Positions 12,301 through 27,000 of a stretch of DNA of 64,000 nt are shown here, one piece after another. The stretch comes from Bemisia tabaci (lineage: Eukaryota; Arthropoda; Insecta; Hemiptera; Aleyrodidae). The translations under genes and the position numbers were made by a program. Location of the stretch: positions 32,191,372-32,255,371 of the forward strand of contig NC_092797.1 in assembly GCF_918797505.1 (NCBI RefSeq), given 5' to 3'. Position 1 is the stretch's first letter. Each line of letters opens with the position of its first letter. The notes beneath the pieces were generated by a model, which saw only the letters and a program-made list of their open reading frames with translations, made no database searches and had not been told where the DNA came from.

Positions 12301-13695
12301 CCTACACAGCTCTTTCCATCTTTGAAGATATAGCAAAATGATTAAAGGCGAGACAAAATTCAAGAAAATTAGGAACAAGAGGAACTTTCTTATCTAAAAT
12401 TTATTGCATACAAAATTTATACCGAGAAAAACAATGAAAAAATTAAAGTAAAATAAAGAAAAATTGTTTGACTAATTATAAATTTATATAAAATTATAGG
12501 ATTATTATACTTTCAAGAATTACAGAGAGAGTGAAATTACAACTATTCACATTACAGTTACAAACCAAATCCTAAAAGCCACTCACCTAATCTTATCTTA
12601 GAATGACAGAGAAAGTTTCAAGAGAACTGGAAAGAGTGCAAGGAAAATTCAACTTGATTACTGAACAAATTTAAGATTTATCTAGCTGCAGAATCATCGT
12701 CACCAAAACGTTTCCTGTGATAGGAAAAAGAACCAAAGGCGAATGTTGACACAAAGAGTGCCATATAGCGCAATTTTAGTCCATAAGTCGAACAGACAAA
12801 GATATGATTAATGATTATTGAAAAATCCGAAACTTCATTCTCAACTTCTGTTTATTGGAAAATAGACAAGTTTGAATTCGGTATAGCAAAAACTGTGACT
12901 AACCTAGGAACCAACGTAAAAATGTGATTTTCATGAAGGCTGGGCTAGTCGTAGTTGACTATCTACTGAAGTCAAAAACAGAAGGGAAAAAAGGTCATCA
13001 TAGGCTGATAAAAGCTGTAGGGAATTCATGAAAAGACATGACCTAAACATTGCTTCTTGGAGAAACAAAAATGCAAAATGGGAATCTACCAAAGAGCTGA
13101 TGTTGAGAATGGTCATTCATTCCAACATCAGAACTGTTGTCACATGCATTATAAAGCTGAGAGGAAAAGGGAGTTTTCTGGCTCCAGTGATTCACCTAGT
13201 CTAATTTTTCTTCAGAGAGTGAACAACACCTTAACAAATTTAAAAATAAATATGTACCTCAAGCCACTTTCTTAGTTGTACAAGGCTTACTGGAGGACGC
13301 ATTTATACATCTGTAAATTAATGCAGGACACCTGCTCTTATTTGTTTACAGACACTCACTAACTCCACCAGATGTTTTTTTCTATCTCAAACAGAAAATT
13401 ATACCTATGAAATAAAATTTGGATAAGATCTCTTACAGGACTGAGTGATATATTAAAGATACATAAGAGTAAAATATAAGAGTAAAGACTATCCTCGTTA
13501 ACTCATTCAGCTTTTCCTAAATGCAGACAAGAACAGCCATAACCAACAGAGGAAAATTCCTAGAAGCTGCACTACACGATCTCATTTTAATCATTAGCTG
13601 AAAGAGTATTTAAATATTATCAGCAAAACTAGGGGTGTTCAAACAACTTCTTATCCATAAGCAGTCAGTACCATCTTAGACTTAATACGCAAAGC

Positions 13696-13742
13696 GCTCT
13701 GATGGTGGCCATACTATCAGCAATGGCCAGTCTTATCAGAGC
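13696..13742. repeat. Short imperfect hairpin
   Basis: GCTCTGAT at 13696-13703 pairs with ATCAGAGC at 13735-13742. Inside, GGCCAT pairs with ATGGCC. It is an isolated stem in otherwise featureless DNA. Confidence 0.5.
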
Positions 13743-16385
13743 TGCAAGAGCTCTCGTTCAAGGCATTATTACCCTTTGTGCACAGCACGGAGGGGCGTAA
13801 AATAGATAAACTAATTGCAAAAGCTTATTTTCGTCAGCTTCGAAAAGAGTCCTCTTGTCATTCCTATTTCTTTACGGAAAAGTTTCAAAGGCTTCACGAA
13901 AACAGCTAGGACAACCCTAGCAAGACATTGCTGCATGAAAAGTCAACATACTGAAATGGCCAACGACCATAGTCAATCATGAATGAGGGAGAGGCTGATA
14001 CCAGTGTCAAATTCATTAAAAAACTATCAAGTTTTGGCTATAATTATCTGCACTCAGTGCCCGCTTACATTTCACTTCCTTTAGCTCAGAGAGGTTCCTC
14101 AGCAATGGAAAAAATTGCATTCAATTTTTATCAGAATTTGCTAGAAGTCCATTAATGGCCCTCTGAAGTTTCTCATACATATGCTCATATTAATCAGGAG
14201 TTCTTTAGGGCCCAACTTAGAATGCACTATTTTGTCATGGACTTAATTATATTGTCATGAACATGATTAAAATTCGTCCATAGTCTACTATGTGGATATT
14301 ATTTCTGAAAGTGACAAATTCAACTGAGCTTCCTCACAGAAAATCAAAGATGCTATTCATGAACAGAAGATAGGGTTGATGATTTTTTTTTTTTTAACGT
14401 CATTCCTCCAGGAATCAATAGCAGTAAAGTTGGGTAAGTGAGAGCACTGGCCTCCTTGCTTCCTGACTCTGTAATACTTAAACTTTCCACTGAAGGAAGG
14501 CACTATCAAAAAATTATTCCTCTCCAAAAAATAAGTCTAGTAGTGTTTTCTGGAATGGTACAAACTAAATGATGAAAAATTGAATGCAAGACAAATTAGT
14601 GTTTCTGCTACTAAAAATGTAAAATTTTATGCATCGGAGACACTGATATACGCAAAAGCCCAGAAATCTATCCTGCAATAAGATTCTGGATTAACCTTCA
14701 GGAAATTTTCTTCTGATATCAAGTTTATGAGACCTGAGAGTTCTACTTGAGTTTCCCTGGTTCTGAACAAAGCACCACAAGACACTCGTATCATTTTCAA
14801 GAAATTTAAGACTTAGTGATACCGAAATCTGATCACGTTAACCCCAGGCTCAGTAAGAGTCCGAGGAACAGAAAAACAGGAGAAGATGACGAAATTAACT
14901 GTGCACATGGTGCAACCAAAGGGTGTAAAAAAGAGATGAAACACAAAATCAGATAGACGTTCCAAGATTTAAGACTCTGCAGAGAGATGGCACAGGACCA
15001 TCATGAATGAAAAGTTTCACATGGAAATGAAAATCTGGTGAACTTCAATGATTTTGGCTTGCTCCAATCATGTTCACACTACGCTCATACAATGTGCAGT
15101 CCTAGCCCCACTAGTGACTAGCTACAGACGTATTAAAAACGTTAAATGGATTCTTAAAGCTGGAAACGGAAGTTCCAATGAGAACAAATATGCAGGAAAA
15201 CCAGTTTGAGTTTCATTAAATTCTACGAAAAAATAATTCCAAAAAAAGCACCGAGGATGCTTCATTTTGACCCTTTGACTCATGTATCGGATTATTGATC
15301 TTAAAGGTGCATGGGTTTCAGCCGTGTCAAGAAAGTGCAGTTTAGAAAGTCAAAACATTTCGTTGAATGAAAGATCCGATTTCAGTAACAACAGAGATAA
15401 CCATGAGATGAAGAGGCATGAATTTTAAACATGCTTAGTATTTGATTGCTGAATATTGTGTCATTCTTGAACTAGTCCTAAACTGATTACGAGTGACATC
15501 CACCAAGAGTTGGAGTAAATTGCCAAATGTTGAGTGCAGGAAATAGTGACACATTTGAACTTTCACACATTCCCTCATGGAGATTTCTCGCCTCAAGTTT
15601 ACAAGCTAAAAGGTAGAACACCATCCTTCAGTTGCCCACTTACAGTGAGCAAAAGGTACAGAATGCGATGTTAAGCTCCTGGAGCTCAATATTCCTGATC
15701 CTTAATTTTAGAGCTCAAAGCTCGATTTAAAAAAAGGTTCAAAACAAAAAACTCTTCAAGTGAATCAAACAAAATGAAGTATCCTGAAGACTTCAGAGAA
15801 AAGAGTCCTAGCATGAACTTCATTTGTATTCTAGGCATGAACACTTGACTTGGATGGCTTAGTGTCAAGAAAACTCAGGACAGAAAAACCCATCTTGAAA
15901 CCTTCCGGTAAACAATTTCCAATCATAAATGAAAACAATTTACTGAGAGAAAAGATTTTGAAGAAAAATTCCATGGATCATTTTCAAATTTGTTTTATTC
16001 TTTTTGTTTATTGTTGATTTCTTTTTTTTAATGCTGCCTGGAGACCAAGATGTACAAAAATGGTGGCAATAATAAACTTTGTATGAAAGAATAAGTAACA
16101 GATATACTTTGTATAAAACTACAATAAAATTGGTTATGAGCTATAAAAAAGACATTGCCGCAATTTATCAATAAAATTTTTTTGGAAAAACTCTTTTCAC
16201 AGATTGCAAAAGATTAAGTGCGATTTGGTATCAGCTTAAAGAATAAAAGAATCTAAGCATTTTCCGAGACATCATCGTTTTTGCACACTTCATTTTCAGT
16301 AATTTTAGTTATAATTTTTTGACCAAGCTAAGCAAGTACCAATTTACTAAGAAGAACTATCAGTCACTGTTTAAGATGATACAAT

Positions 16386-16468
16386 CAAGACAACAACTCA
16401 AAAGATGCATTTTGAAAAAGAGTTTTCAAGACAACAACGAAAACGATGCATTTTGAAAAAGAGCTTTC
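16386..16468 (+). repeat. 41-bp direct tandem duplication
   Basis: Two adjacent copies beginning CAAGACAACAAC start at 16386 and 16427 and share GATGCATTTTGAAAAAGAG. The few differences suggest a fairly recent duplication. Confidence 0.85.
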
Positions 16469-19400
16469 CTAGGTAACCCTTAATTTTGCCAAACCTATAT
16501 TCCCTCAGTTCTTAGCAAACTACTGCTAAAATTTAACATTTTGCAGTTGCGGAATCATAATCATAAGATATCAAAGGAAAATATTGAAATCATTGTGAGC
16601 TAATAGGAAGGTTTGATTCAACCTAATATGCTCAAGTACTCAAGGGGTACTTCCAGTACTTGAGGTTAGGGCAGTATTCATAATGAGATAAAAATACAAA
16701 TAGACCTTATGTTTGCACTCTATAAAATAAGCACCAACAGGGAGCGATTCAGGTGTTAACATTAAAGAGGTTTTTTTTTTTTTTCATTCTTTTGGCGCCA
16801 ATTGAGGAAATACTTAAAGGACAGGCAAGTACTATGATGGGAGCAAACTTGTGCGTTGCCTTACGGATGTCTTCTTATCAAAGGGGGCAATGAAAGATGC
16901 ATGCTGTTCAATCCAGGAGGTCATTTCAAAAAGGTTTTCACCACAGTCAAACCAGGAGGCAACAACAGACAATGCGGACAAGAGAATAAAAGATCTCTGC
17001 AGAGAATTACTAATGTTTTTTGAACTGATAAATGCATTTTTTGTACTTCTAAATTAAGTATTTTCTTTCAGTTGTTTGAATAGGATATAAGACACGCATA
17101 CATTTTTTGTTAAGAGCCAAGGACGAAAATGGTTCAAGACTAAAGGACACCCTAAAATAGAATAAGGTGACTCATCTAACAACTTTCAGTCCTAACATAA
17201 AACTAATAGAGATGATAAAAGAGATGGTGGAAGAGGACAAATCACTTCAGAGCGCTTTCTTGCTATAATAAATAAGACACTTGAAAGAACCCAACTTAAA
17301 GGTTTGACTGTTGACAAAGTCTCATCCCAAATCCATCAATGGTTCAAAGGAGAGCAAGAAACTTATATACAATGAAAAATACAATACTGAATAAATTTAA
17401 AATATGAAAATACAATGGAGTTGGGAGCATATGCAGCGAGATATTCTGGAAACCCACGACAACCAAAAACTGAGATTAATTCCATGGATACTGAAAGGAA
17501 CAAATGAGATTTTTCACAAAACCATGAACAGACTTCTTCATTCAAGCCACCAGATGAGAGTTAATAAACTATCTTCTTCCCAAGTCTAAAAATTCTGAAA
17601 AAAAAAGTATTCAAAAGCTAGTTTTACAGCAGACAAATACTTCAACCCACCTAAACACAATTAAGGATAAATCAAGAAAGGCAAAGAAGATAGCAGATAT
17701 GATAAGCATATTGAAAGCTACTGATTTAAAAATTGAAAGTGTCTTTAATCCTAACTAGAAAAAGCCCTGAATTTGGTACGAAGTGTAAGACATAAAACAT
17801 GGTACTGCATTATTACTGAAGTTACTCTTCTACTGCTTCAGTTTTTTTAGTGTATTTTCCGAAGGAAATACATTATTTTTTCTTTTCCTTTTTTCCCCTC
17901 TATCTCTCTCTGAAGAATGGCATCAGCATTATCATTCAGCTGTGGCTGTATACTCTAAATGCAGGATGTTTCCAAAGATATTAAAGGATTATCAGCACCA
18001 CAGTTACCCAGAATAAGTACGTAACACGCTGACTGCCATGCTAGTCAAATGAAGCAAACAAAATGATCATTATCATACTCACAATACATGGCACAGTGAG
18101 TTGAGAAAGGTGTAACTTTTTTACTTGGCGATCAAATTATCATGATGAGAATCACACCTTCATCATAAAAAAAAACGGAGAAGTTTACTGATCGCTGCAC
18201 CATGCTTACGATTTCAAGTAATTCAGCCATCATCAACCAAGATGAACACTCAATATCAATCGCAATCTTCATATTCGAACACATTTTTTCGGAGATCTCT
18301 AACGAAAAAGCGTTCACCGACGGAAGGGCCTAAACAAATGATGAGTCAGAATTGCAATTCAGCCGCTGAACTAAACTATAACCTGGCATACGTAACTTCT
18401 AGGGGGAAACATGGAGTCCAAAGCTGAACTGATCTAAGAGGCTGGACTAGTTACGGAGAATTACCTTAAGAATATACATCAAATTAGAATTCAAAACAAA
18501 TCCTGATCAAAATTTGTAAGATTCACTTATCTGCTGAAAAAAATTTATTCAGGGTAAACACTTTGCATACACTTACACATGACAGTCAACGTGTTAGGGA
18601 TTTTTGGTTTCCAAAATTTTTAGGGGCTCATTATGAAACCAACTTTCGTCACCACGCCATGGTGGCAGATCATAATTGCAACTTAATACACTTCAACAAG
18701 TAATAAACCAACAAGTAGACCACCACAGGAAATCATTTTTATTTCCTAATTATATGGACTGCAGGAAAACGTGAATTATCGTCGAACAAACTGAATTCAC
18801 TTAAAAGAGTGAGCGCACCCAGTCGATAATTACAGTAACTTTAAGCTCACTCACTTTTTATGGAGTAAAAGGACAATTGTTTCGGAGCTGTATGCTCAAT
18901 CTTCATCTTTAACACAACAACACTATCACTTATAAGAGTTCCCAATTGCAAACTGCCGCATTACCTTCAGACTGTTGAAATTGGTTAAGGACAATTACAT
19001 TGAAACTAAATAGTCCCAAAACCCAGGGGTGCAAAAAATGCTCCATCTCACAATCCACAGATCTCAGCAAGCATGGGGTGAATCTGAAGCGAAAAGAAGA
19101 GTTACAAAAGTGGTAACCTTCTTTTTTTCCCTCATGACTTGAAATAGGGGGTAGAGCTTGCGCATAGTTGTAAGGAAAAAATTCCAACTCACAAGAAACA
19201 GCCTGTGTTTTTGTAATTTATTGCACTCCTACCTAAGCAACAGAAATTCTGCTTGCTCAAAAGTAAGCTTCCGCGAAACATTTTTCATTCATTTTCACAC
19301 GGAACTTCCTTAACTTTCAAGTCAAACGGAGTACTATGACATAGTACTAAGTATAAACATAATAAGTTAGACGCAAGCAACATCATAAGAGAACTTGATT

Positions 19401-20905
19401 CAGTTATGAGGAGGACTGCTGATACTGAACCGAGAGAGAAAATGTCTATCAGAATGCTTTCAAGAGACTGCCCAAATAAAAAATCAATTTCGTTTCACAG
19501 AGGAATTTAAAATCATGTTCATTACTGAAGTGTACTCTTGTGTGAATTTTTCACAGCTGAATCTAGAACCAGCCTGACTGTTTTTATTATTGGGCAGAAG
19601 CTTTCCAAAAATTGAAAGGTATCTTGCAAGAGTCTATCTTTGATGCTAAATTCAATCTTCTAGAAAATTTTGCACTGATGAAAACAAAAAAGGTTCTGTC
19701 TGGACTCGGCACTGCAGCTCTACCTAAAAACAACTCCAAAAAAGGGTTGACAACAAATATTTGTTGATGAGTGTTATTGATCTTCATCAATCTCAGAAAT
19801 GTTGATGACTTGAATCAAGTTAAACATCACAATGCAAAGTTTCATCCAGCTGTCAAAGAAGCAGAGCAGGTTTTCACTTTCTTGCTTCTTTTGTTTTGAA
19901 AGGTTCCTGTAGAGAGGTTAAAGGCGGACATGATATATTTAGAGACACACAAATTTCGTTTTAGGTATAAGATGGTTTTTTTGGTGTTCTATGGAGTTTC
20001 AAAACATGCAAAAAGCTGAGTTATTTTTTCCTGTTCCCCACGCATATTTTTACACACTTTGAAGCTGTTCACGTTATTTAAAAATTTCTTTTAAAGACTA
20101 CAATTTCATACAAGGGATCTTAAGAGTACCAGAAATAATAATTTATACCTGGAAAAGTTGATTATGAGATCACCTGGTTATTCCTTTCTTACAGAGTCAT
20201 ATTATTCAATAATTCAAATCTGTTTTACTTGAAATTATATTCATAATTTCTAGATTTTTAAAGCCCACTTTTACATGGGAGTAAAACTGAGATTAGGTCC
20301 AATGACACCAGCATGACCATCAGCAAGACACTGGTGAAGTGCTGATGGAGCCTGATTGCTGATTTAACCTGCATCATTTTGATGAAATTCTCGTTTTCTG
20401 TCAATTTTTGATCAGTAAAGAGCGCTTTCTGACAATTAAGTACTAAAAATCGCATTGTAAAACCATATTCTACATATCTGGTCCTGAAATAACTGGAGAG
20501 TGCCAAATTAGCATTTTTCTCGTGCGAAACCTCCAATTACGAGTTTAGTCCAGTCATAAACTTGGAGTCTGCAGGTAGCCAATCACAAACCTGTTTCTGT
20601 CCCACCTCAATAACATGTTTTGAGAAATTTTTGTAAGAAATACACTAATAGCAAAATTTGTGTGTCCCTAGAAACACCTCTTGCCATATGATTAATGCAG
20701 CACATTTAAAATTGTTCAACCAAAAGAGGAAGGTGGAAATAAAGAGAAGAGAAGAGAAGAAGGAGAAAAAAATATAAAACACTAATTTTGGAAAAGTAGA
20801 TTAAGAAAAAAAAGGAGAAAAAATTAGTAACTCATCTTGAAAGAGTAGAAAGGTAGACTTAAGCACTTACAGTTCAGAATTGTGATTCCATGTTGAAATC
20901 GTACT

Positions 20906-21097
20906 TTAGAAGTACTGAACACTAATTGTTCTCCCATCAAAGCGAGCTCGATCCATCATATTAATCGCACGTTCTGCCTCCCATTCATTGCTAAATCGGA
21001 TGATACCGTAATCCTTGCCTCTCATTTCAGCGAATTTAATGTCACCAAAGCTGCAAAATTTGTCCTTCAGTAGCTGCCAAGTGGTAGCAGCTGGGAG
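20906..21097 (-). CDS. rump: rump exon 12 (stop)
   Basis: 63 codons of RRM3 (LPAATTWQLLKDKFCSFGD; RNP1 KDYGIIRF) ending SVQYF and TAA at 20906-20908. Acceptor TTTTAG. Confidence 0.95.
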   Translation of the reverse strand, partial: LPAATTWQLLKDKFCSFGDIKFAEMRGKDYGIIRFSNEWEAERAINMMDRARFDGRTISVQYF

Positions 21098-24000
21098 CTA
21101 AAAAAAGACAGAAAAGAGTTAGCTCAAACAGGCATAAGCAAAAAAAGTGACGGAAAAAACTCAATACATAAAAACAAGTTCTCCACTGTTTCAGTGACCT
21201 TCTTGACTGGCAAAAAGAAGAAAGGGCACAAAAAAATATTCCTCAGAATGGACAAACTCTGCACTTTAAAAACTTTTGAAGTAGTTAAATGATAAAAAGG
21301 ATCCCGACAAGAAATATAGTCTCCCTTGAATTGCATCAAGAGTTACCAGAAATGGCATTATGGAATGGTTGCTATGGCAGCCCTTCACCTGCGATTTCCA
21401 CAGGTAGTGTGAAAATACAACCCCCCTCTCCAGACAAAAAGTTATGTAGGTAAAAATGCATGGGGTTCTAAATATTGTGGGTCAACGGTTCTGGGTGAAA
21501 CGGTCTGGGCAAATCATACTATGGGTGAAAAGAGTGCAGGTAAGAAGTCCTGGAATCAAATTTAAGGCTCAGCTGTGATACTTACATTGGAGACAACAAC
21601 AGTATCGGTTCGGCGGGAGGGAAGCAAACCATCATTGACGCCATTTCCTCGATCTAGTCCTCCTGGACAAGACAAATAAAAATTTAAAAAACCGTAACAT
21701 AATTATGAGATTACATACTGGTATAGGTATGATATAAATGGAAATACACTAGGTGTTTTGGGATCAAAGGGAAACATTTTTTTAGTTGATTCAAGGGATA
21801 AAAATGAGATTTTTCGGTGGTATATTGTTATTTCCTAAACATTGCTACAGCTCTTGAACAATAAAGAATATGAATCCTTCATTGATATTGAAGTAAAATT
21901 CATGGATTTAACTGAGTGAAAACTGGTGACCGTGCTTCACTCACCTTTAAACTAAAAAGAGGGAATATTCATATTATGGGCAGGAGTCCTTTTACAGAAT
22001 AGTTGGCCTCTTAAAGACTTGATACTTGGCCTTTTAACCTCTTCATACAATAAAGCTTTTCTTTTTGTTGACATCAAAAATGAGTACCGCGCTTGAAATT
22101 ACCTCTTGGTACCAACTTTCATCTATTACAATCCAGAGATAATGCCCTCGATATCAATAGAACAATTTATTTTCTTGGACTTTCTGAAGTTATGCTCCCA
22201 AGGCCAGTGGTTTTGGAGAAAATGTGATTCAACAAACATTTAGATGTCAACCTTCACAATGGACACCTGAATCATTGCACTTGATTGTGATTTACTGTGT
22301 ATGGCAATTTTAAAAAAAGGCTATTGCACTCTTATACAAGAGCTGAGGAGAGCTTTTCCTTTCTGCAAATAGCAAGATAATAATAACAACAAACTTGAGG
22401 GCAAAATGTAAAATTCACTCCATCAAAGAATGTTATAAAATTTTCCTATTTCTGATAAGTGTGCTTCAGCAAAGGAAAGAGTAACTTGAATTGAAAACAT
22501 TATAAACTCACCTGACAAAGATGATGAAAAGACAGATCCAGGACCAGCTCCGCTTCCGGAACGATGGAAGTCTCTGTCTGAATTGTTGAATGCTGCTGAC
22601 AAGGAATCAAAGTCTCGCCCACCTGCAGCACCTAGACCTCCAACTAAACAGAGAAAATATTTCTTTAGCTTGAAGAAAAAAACGTAAGTCAATTGAATTT
22701 GACAAAAACAAACCATCCTAATCTCCTAAATGGCTAAGTTCCTCGTCTTATGTAATTTTGCTTAAAATAAAGTATCGAACCAAATAGGTGGAAAGCAAGC
22801 AGAATTAAGTATTAAGACAGCCAGTTCAAAATATGTAGACATAACACCAATTGATTCTCACGTGAAAAGTAACAAATAAGAGGAGATTTGCCAATGATTG
22901 ATATAGGATGGATTCCTTTCTGTAGAATCCACCCATACTGTTCCTCTCATGATGAGAACGTACAAGAAAGATGTCTCATCATAACAAATACAAAATTTGA
23001 TACGGTGAAAATCGACAATCACACACAAAAAAAACAGAGCCACAAAAGACCATAGCTATGGTTGCACGTTTTCTTAAATTTGAAAAATTTACTAAAAATC
23101 TCCAACATTTACCTCCTCTTGCTGCACCTCCAAAAGCAGCAGAATTTGTCAACAAGCTGTTACCTAACCCTGTCGCCACAGGATTTGCAGCACTTGCTAA
23201 TCCTGCTAAACCACCACTGTAATTATTTGAGATCAAACTGGAGAGGTCGGTGGGATTTGCTGCAGCAGCAGCACCAATCAAATTACTGATAGAACCCACT
23301 GTAAAACATGATTAAATTCAACAATTAGGAGTTAATTTGAGTCTTCAAAACAATTGATAACATTTCTGACAAAAGAGGAATTGGACATGAAAGTTTAATT
23401 GACAGATTATTGGAGCAAAAATTGGAAAGAAGAATTGAATTGAAGAAGAGGCTTCTTTCTGTTTTTCTCATGCCTCGTCTCCATGGGACGTTTCACGGGA
23501 TTTTTCCTGAGTTCCAATCGCAGGAATGAAACTTCTGGGCTTTATCCCCTATTAAAAAACCCCAAAAAATTTCTTCTTCTTATTTTGAAGTCGCTCCTGA
23601 GATTCCACAAGAATTTTAAGTTGGTACAGTGATTAGTATAGACTAACTCAATATGTTTCCAAATTTTGCAAATGAGATTTTTCCCAGGGACAAATCCTAT
23701 GAAATGCCTCGTGAAGACAAGGCGTTGGTGAGGAATTCTTTTACCAGAAATGTGTGGTAAATTCTGAAACACAGGCACACCTTTTGCAAAATATAAAATA
23801 CTTTTAATGTTTTCTGACATAGTCTTGGTACAGGTTTAAGTGCTTTTAAATGTAGGCGACAAGGTGTTATGCTTTTGTATGAAAACTTTTGGACTGAATT
23901 GAAATACCCGTATCTATTTTTTAGAGCTATGCAAATTAACTGACATTATAATTGGCCAACTTCAAATCGAAAGCAAACATTTGACTGAGCTCACTAACGA

Positions 24001-27000
24001 ACATTTGAAATATTTAAACCCACACAAAAGCATCTTGATGCGATCGGTGCAAATGGCATTGAAGGTAGGGTGCAACCTTAGCCAATTTATTTTTACATCT
24101 TAATAGCATTATGTAGAGAACCACATTATTTTAGCAGATAAAAGAATCCAATCACAAGTTATCAGTTAATTTTATGCCACGGCCATTTTCTCTGTATTTG
24201 AACTCACATTAATTTTGCACAAAATTTTAGCTGAGAGTCAGTATGTTTTTCTTCGGCTAAATGATGACAGGCTCCAAAAAGCAGTCAATACCTATGCCAT
24301 CTAAGATAGGGAGAAGTCTCACTCGAATCACTTTCCCAACGAAACAGTACTTTTAGGTGGCGCAAAACATTGCAGTATGACGTGTTTTCAGCCTCAGTCA
24401 TAAGCAAATTCTGCTTCACAACAAACTTTTCCCTATTGGACAGGTGGTTTTGCCATGAAAAATTCTTCAACATCTCATGAAAGGCTCTCTCATTAGTGTC
24501 CGTTTGCTTTAGAGTCAATGGAAAGTGTGACATGAGCTAAATGTTCGCAATTTTTACAACCTTGTTATCCACTTCCTATATAGTTATTCTATTACTTTTG
24601 TTCCTGCTGGTTTGTGCTTTAGACCTTGTCCACAGGAGCACGATACGCAGAACTTCAGACGAGCTTGTTCCAGAAACTTATTATAACTCAGCTATGACTT
24701 GTTCCTCAAACTCCCCTGTTCACAGAACTAGTTCCTCCAAACTGCGCTCGTGCGGACAAAACCGCCAGTACGGCGGGCCGATTATTGAATCTATGTTGAT
24801 TCGACAAGACATAGCCTTATGATAATCATGCAATATATCGCATTTTAATGTCTTATCGGGCTGCTTTAAATTTTCAATAATCAGCCGGCAGGAAACTAAG
24901 TAAAAATTATCATTGACAGTTCTACCTTGTAAAGAAATGTGCATAAAGGAATTAGTGCATATTCAAAAAATTTTGCCAAAAAGTGAGTTTCACATATTGA
25001 TTCACATTATATTATTGATATATATGTTGATGATATATTCTTACTTCTGACTTAATGTATGCTAATCAGTAATAAGGATGACACAAGAAAACTTTTTTAT
25101 GATAAAATGAAACTTACAGCTTTGCAATTGTCCAGTTCCTAACTGATTTGCAGCAAGTGCAACCGCTGGATTATTTCCTAGAAAAGTCACCAATTCAAAG
25201 AAGTTAAAATTACAAATGGATACGGTTGATTTTATGACAAGTCTTTGAAATTGAGAGGACAAAAATAGAAGGAGAACAACAATGAGCTAGATTTGAATGG
25301 ATTTCCACAGAGTTAATTTAAATTACTGATCCTTGAACTATCTGATACAAGAAACCTCTTTGTCACTAGAGCGGAGACATCGTAGGTTGAGAAAAAAGTC
25401 AAGGATTGTTTAGGCCACCACTCATCAGTGGTGCCATCTGACTGCATGTATTAACCTGTTGAGTGGTGCTGATTCAGAGGTAAACAGAGATTGACATTTG
25501 TCTCAACATATGATGTCTCCGTTCTACTTGGGCTGTGGTTCTCGAAAGGAGACAGTAGAAAATTCCTTGAAATTTTCAAGAAGATTGGTACAATTGTACT
25601 CAAAAAAAAGAATGAATTGTCCTATGAAATTTGGGAAGATGTGGTCTCACTTGGTTCGCTTTCAAACAACACTACCCACTAAACTCAAAAACATTACAAA
25701 AAGTTATCAACGCAGATGATACGTAATAATTTTTCATCATAAAGATAGCAGAAAATTCTGAAGAAGATAACAATGGATGCGGAAATAGAAAAGCCGAAGA
25801 GCCTAGCATGGTGTTCCCTGAGCAAATGACTTGCTCTTGGACCTACTATAGCAATGAACATTTAAATCCAGAAATTAGTGATTCAAAGTGAATTTCTCTT
25901 AAAATACTCAACTGACATACCTAGTGCAGCTAAAGCGGATGGAACAGACGCTGTGTTTTGGGCAAGAGTTTGAGCAGAAATGGTTGGCTGAGAGATGTTA
26001 GGTATATTCCCTGTAAAAAAAGACAAATATTTGAAGAACATGATTGTAATTGGATAAAGTTCTTTGCAAGCGGTGATAGCAGCTATCAATCCCATGCCAG
26101 GATTTATCAAGATCTTACCTATTGATCGATTTCCTTTACACTATTTTTTCCTTGTGGTACTTGGTGTTAAGATTTATTAGGACCGAACTCAGAATCTTTA
26201 GGCACCTATGGTTAGTGCTCAAACTTAGCTAATAAGTCTGACGATTTTAACAGAATTCATTCAAATATTATCTGCTGGGAAACAACATAAAGCGAAAGTC
26301 AAGAGCTTTCATTTGATTCATCTACAATCAGGTATTAAAGCTAGGAAAAAGGCCATATTCTTATAAATCGCAAACATAAGTTAAGCGCAATTGCTGAGTA
26401 AAACCTTATTGTTGTAGAAGGTTAAACTACAGCACACACATGTACAGAAATTAGGCATACTCTTATGCCTGGCTAATGACTATGAGTTGCAGATAAAAAA
26501 TAATAAATGAATTATCGATACAGAATAGGTGTAGATCGGAGCAAAGGTTTCAATAGGGACTGAGAGCTGTAAAGCATCTCTTAAAATTTCATCAAGATGT
26601 ATCAAGAGCCACTGAGCCCCCTGTCATGTACAGGATTCTTTGCTCCAGATGAGATACAGTGACTTTTTTGGTGATTTAAATTATCCATAAACTCTTTTGT
26701 CTTCATGGATATTTAACAAGACCTACCAAAATAATTGACTTTTGGTTGCAAAAAATTTGCCTTTCAAGCGAGTTTACTAAGAGGCAGGTTCATGAGAAAA
26801 ACATATCAGAAAATCAAAATTCCGCTCTGAACTTGACTTTTCTAGGTGACTGCATTGAACGTTTTCAGACAAATGCAGACAGAATTGATTATAAATATCT
26901 TCAATTAACCAATATTGGAACACTACTCACGTGCAACGTCAGTTAGAGGTGCTCCATTTGCACCGAGCCCCATTCCAATCCCTTTCAGACCTTCCGGTAG

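Larger units (their letters stand above)
6344..20905. other. 14.5-kb gene-free region
   Basis: No open stretch here has convincing codon structure, splice-flanked exons or family motifs on either strand. It is AT-rich with scattered poly(A)/poly(T). It lies downstream of rump, so the rump 3' UTR must occupy its right end. The nearest minus-strand AATAAA is at 19583-19588, which would give a 3' UTR of about 1.3 kb, but this is unproven. Small structures inside it are listed separately. Confidence 0.5.

Noticed and set aside
22979..23112. Read-through of the rump exon 9 frame beyond its donor
   Set aside because: A good GTAAAT donor and in-phase homology to the next exon show that this is intron.
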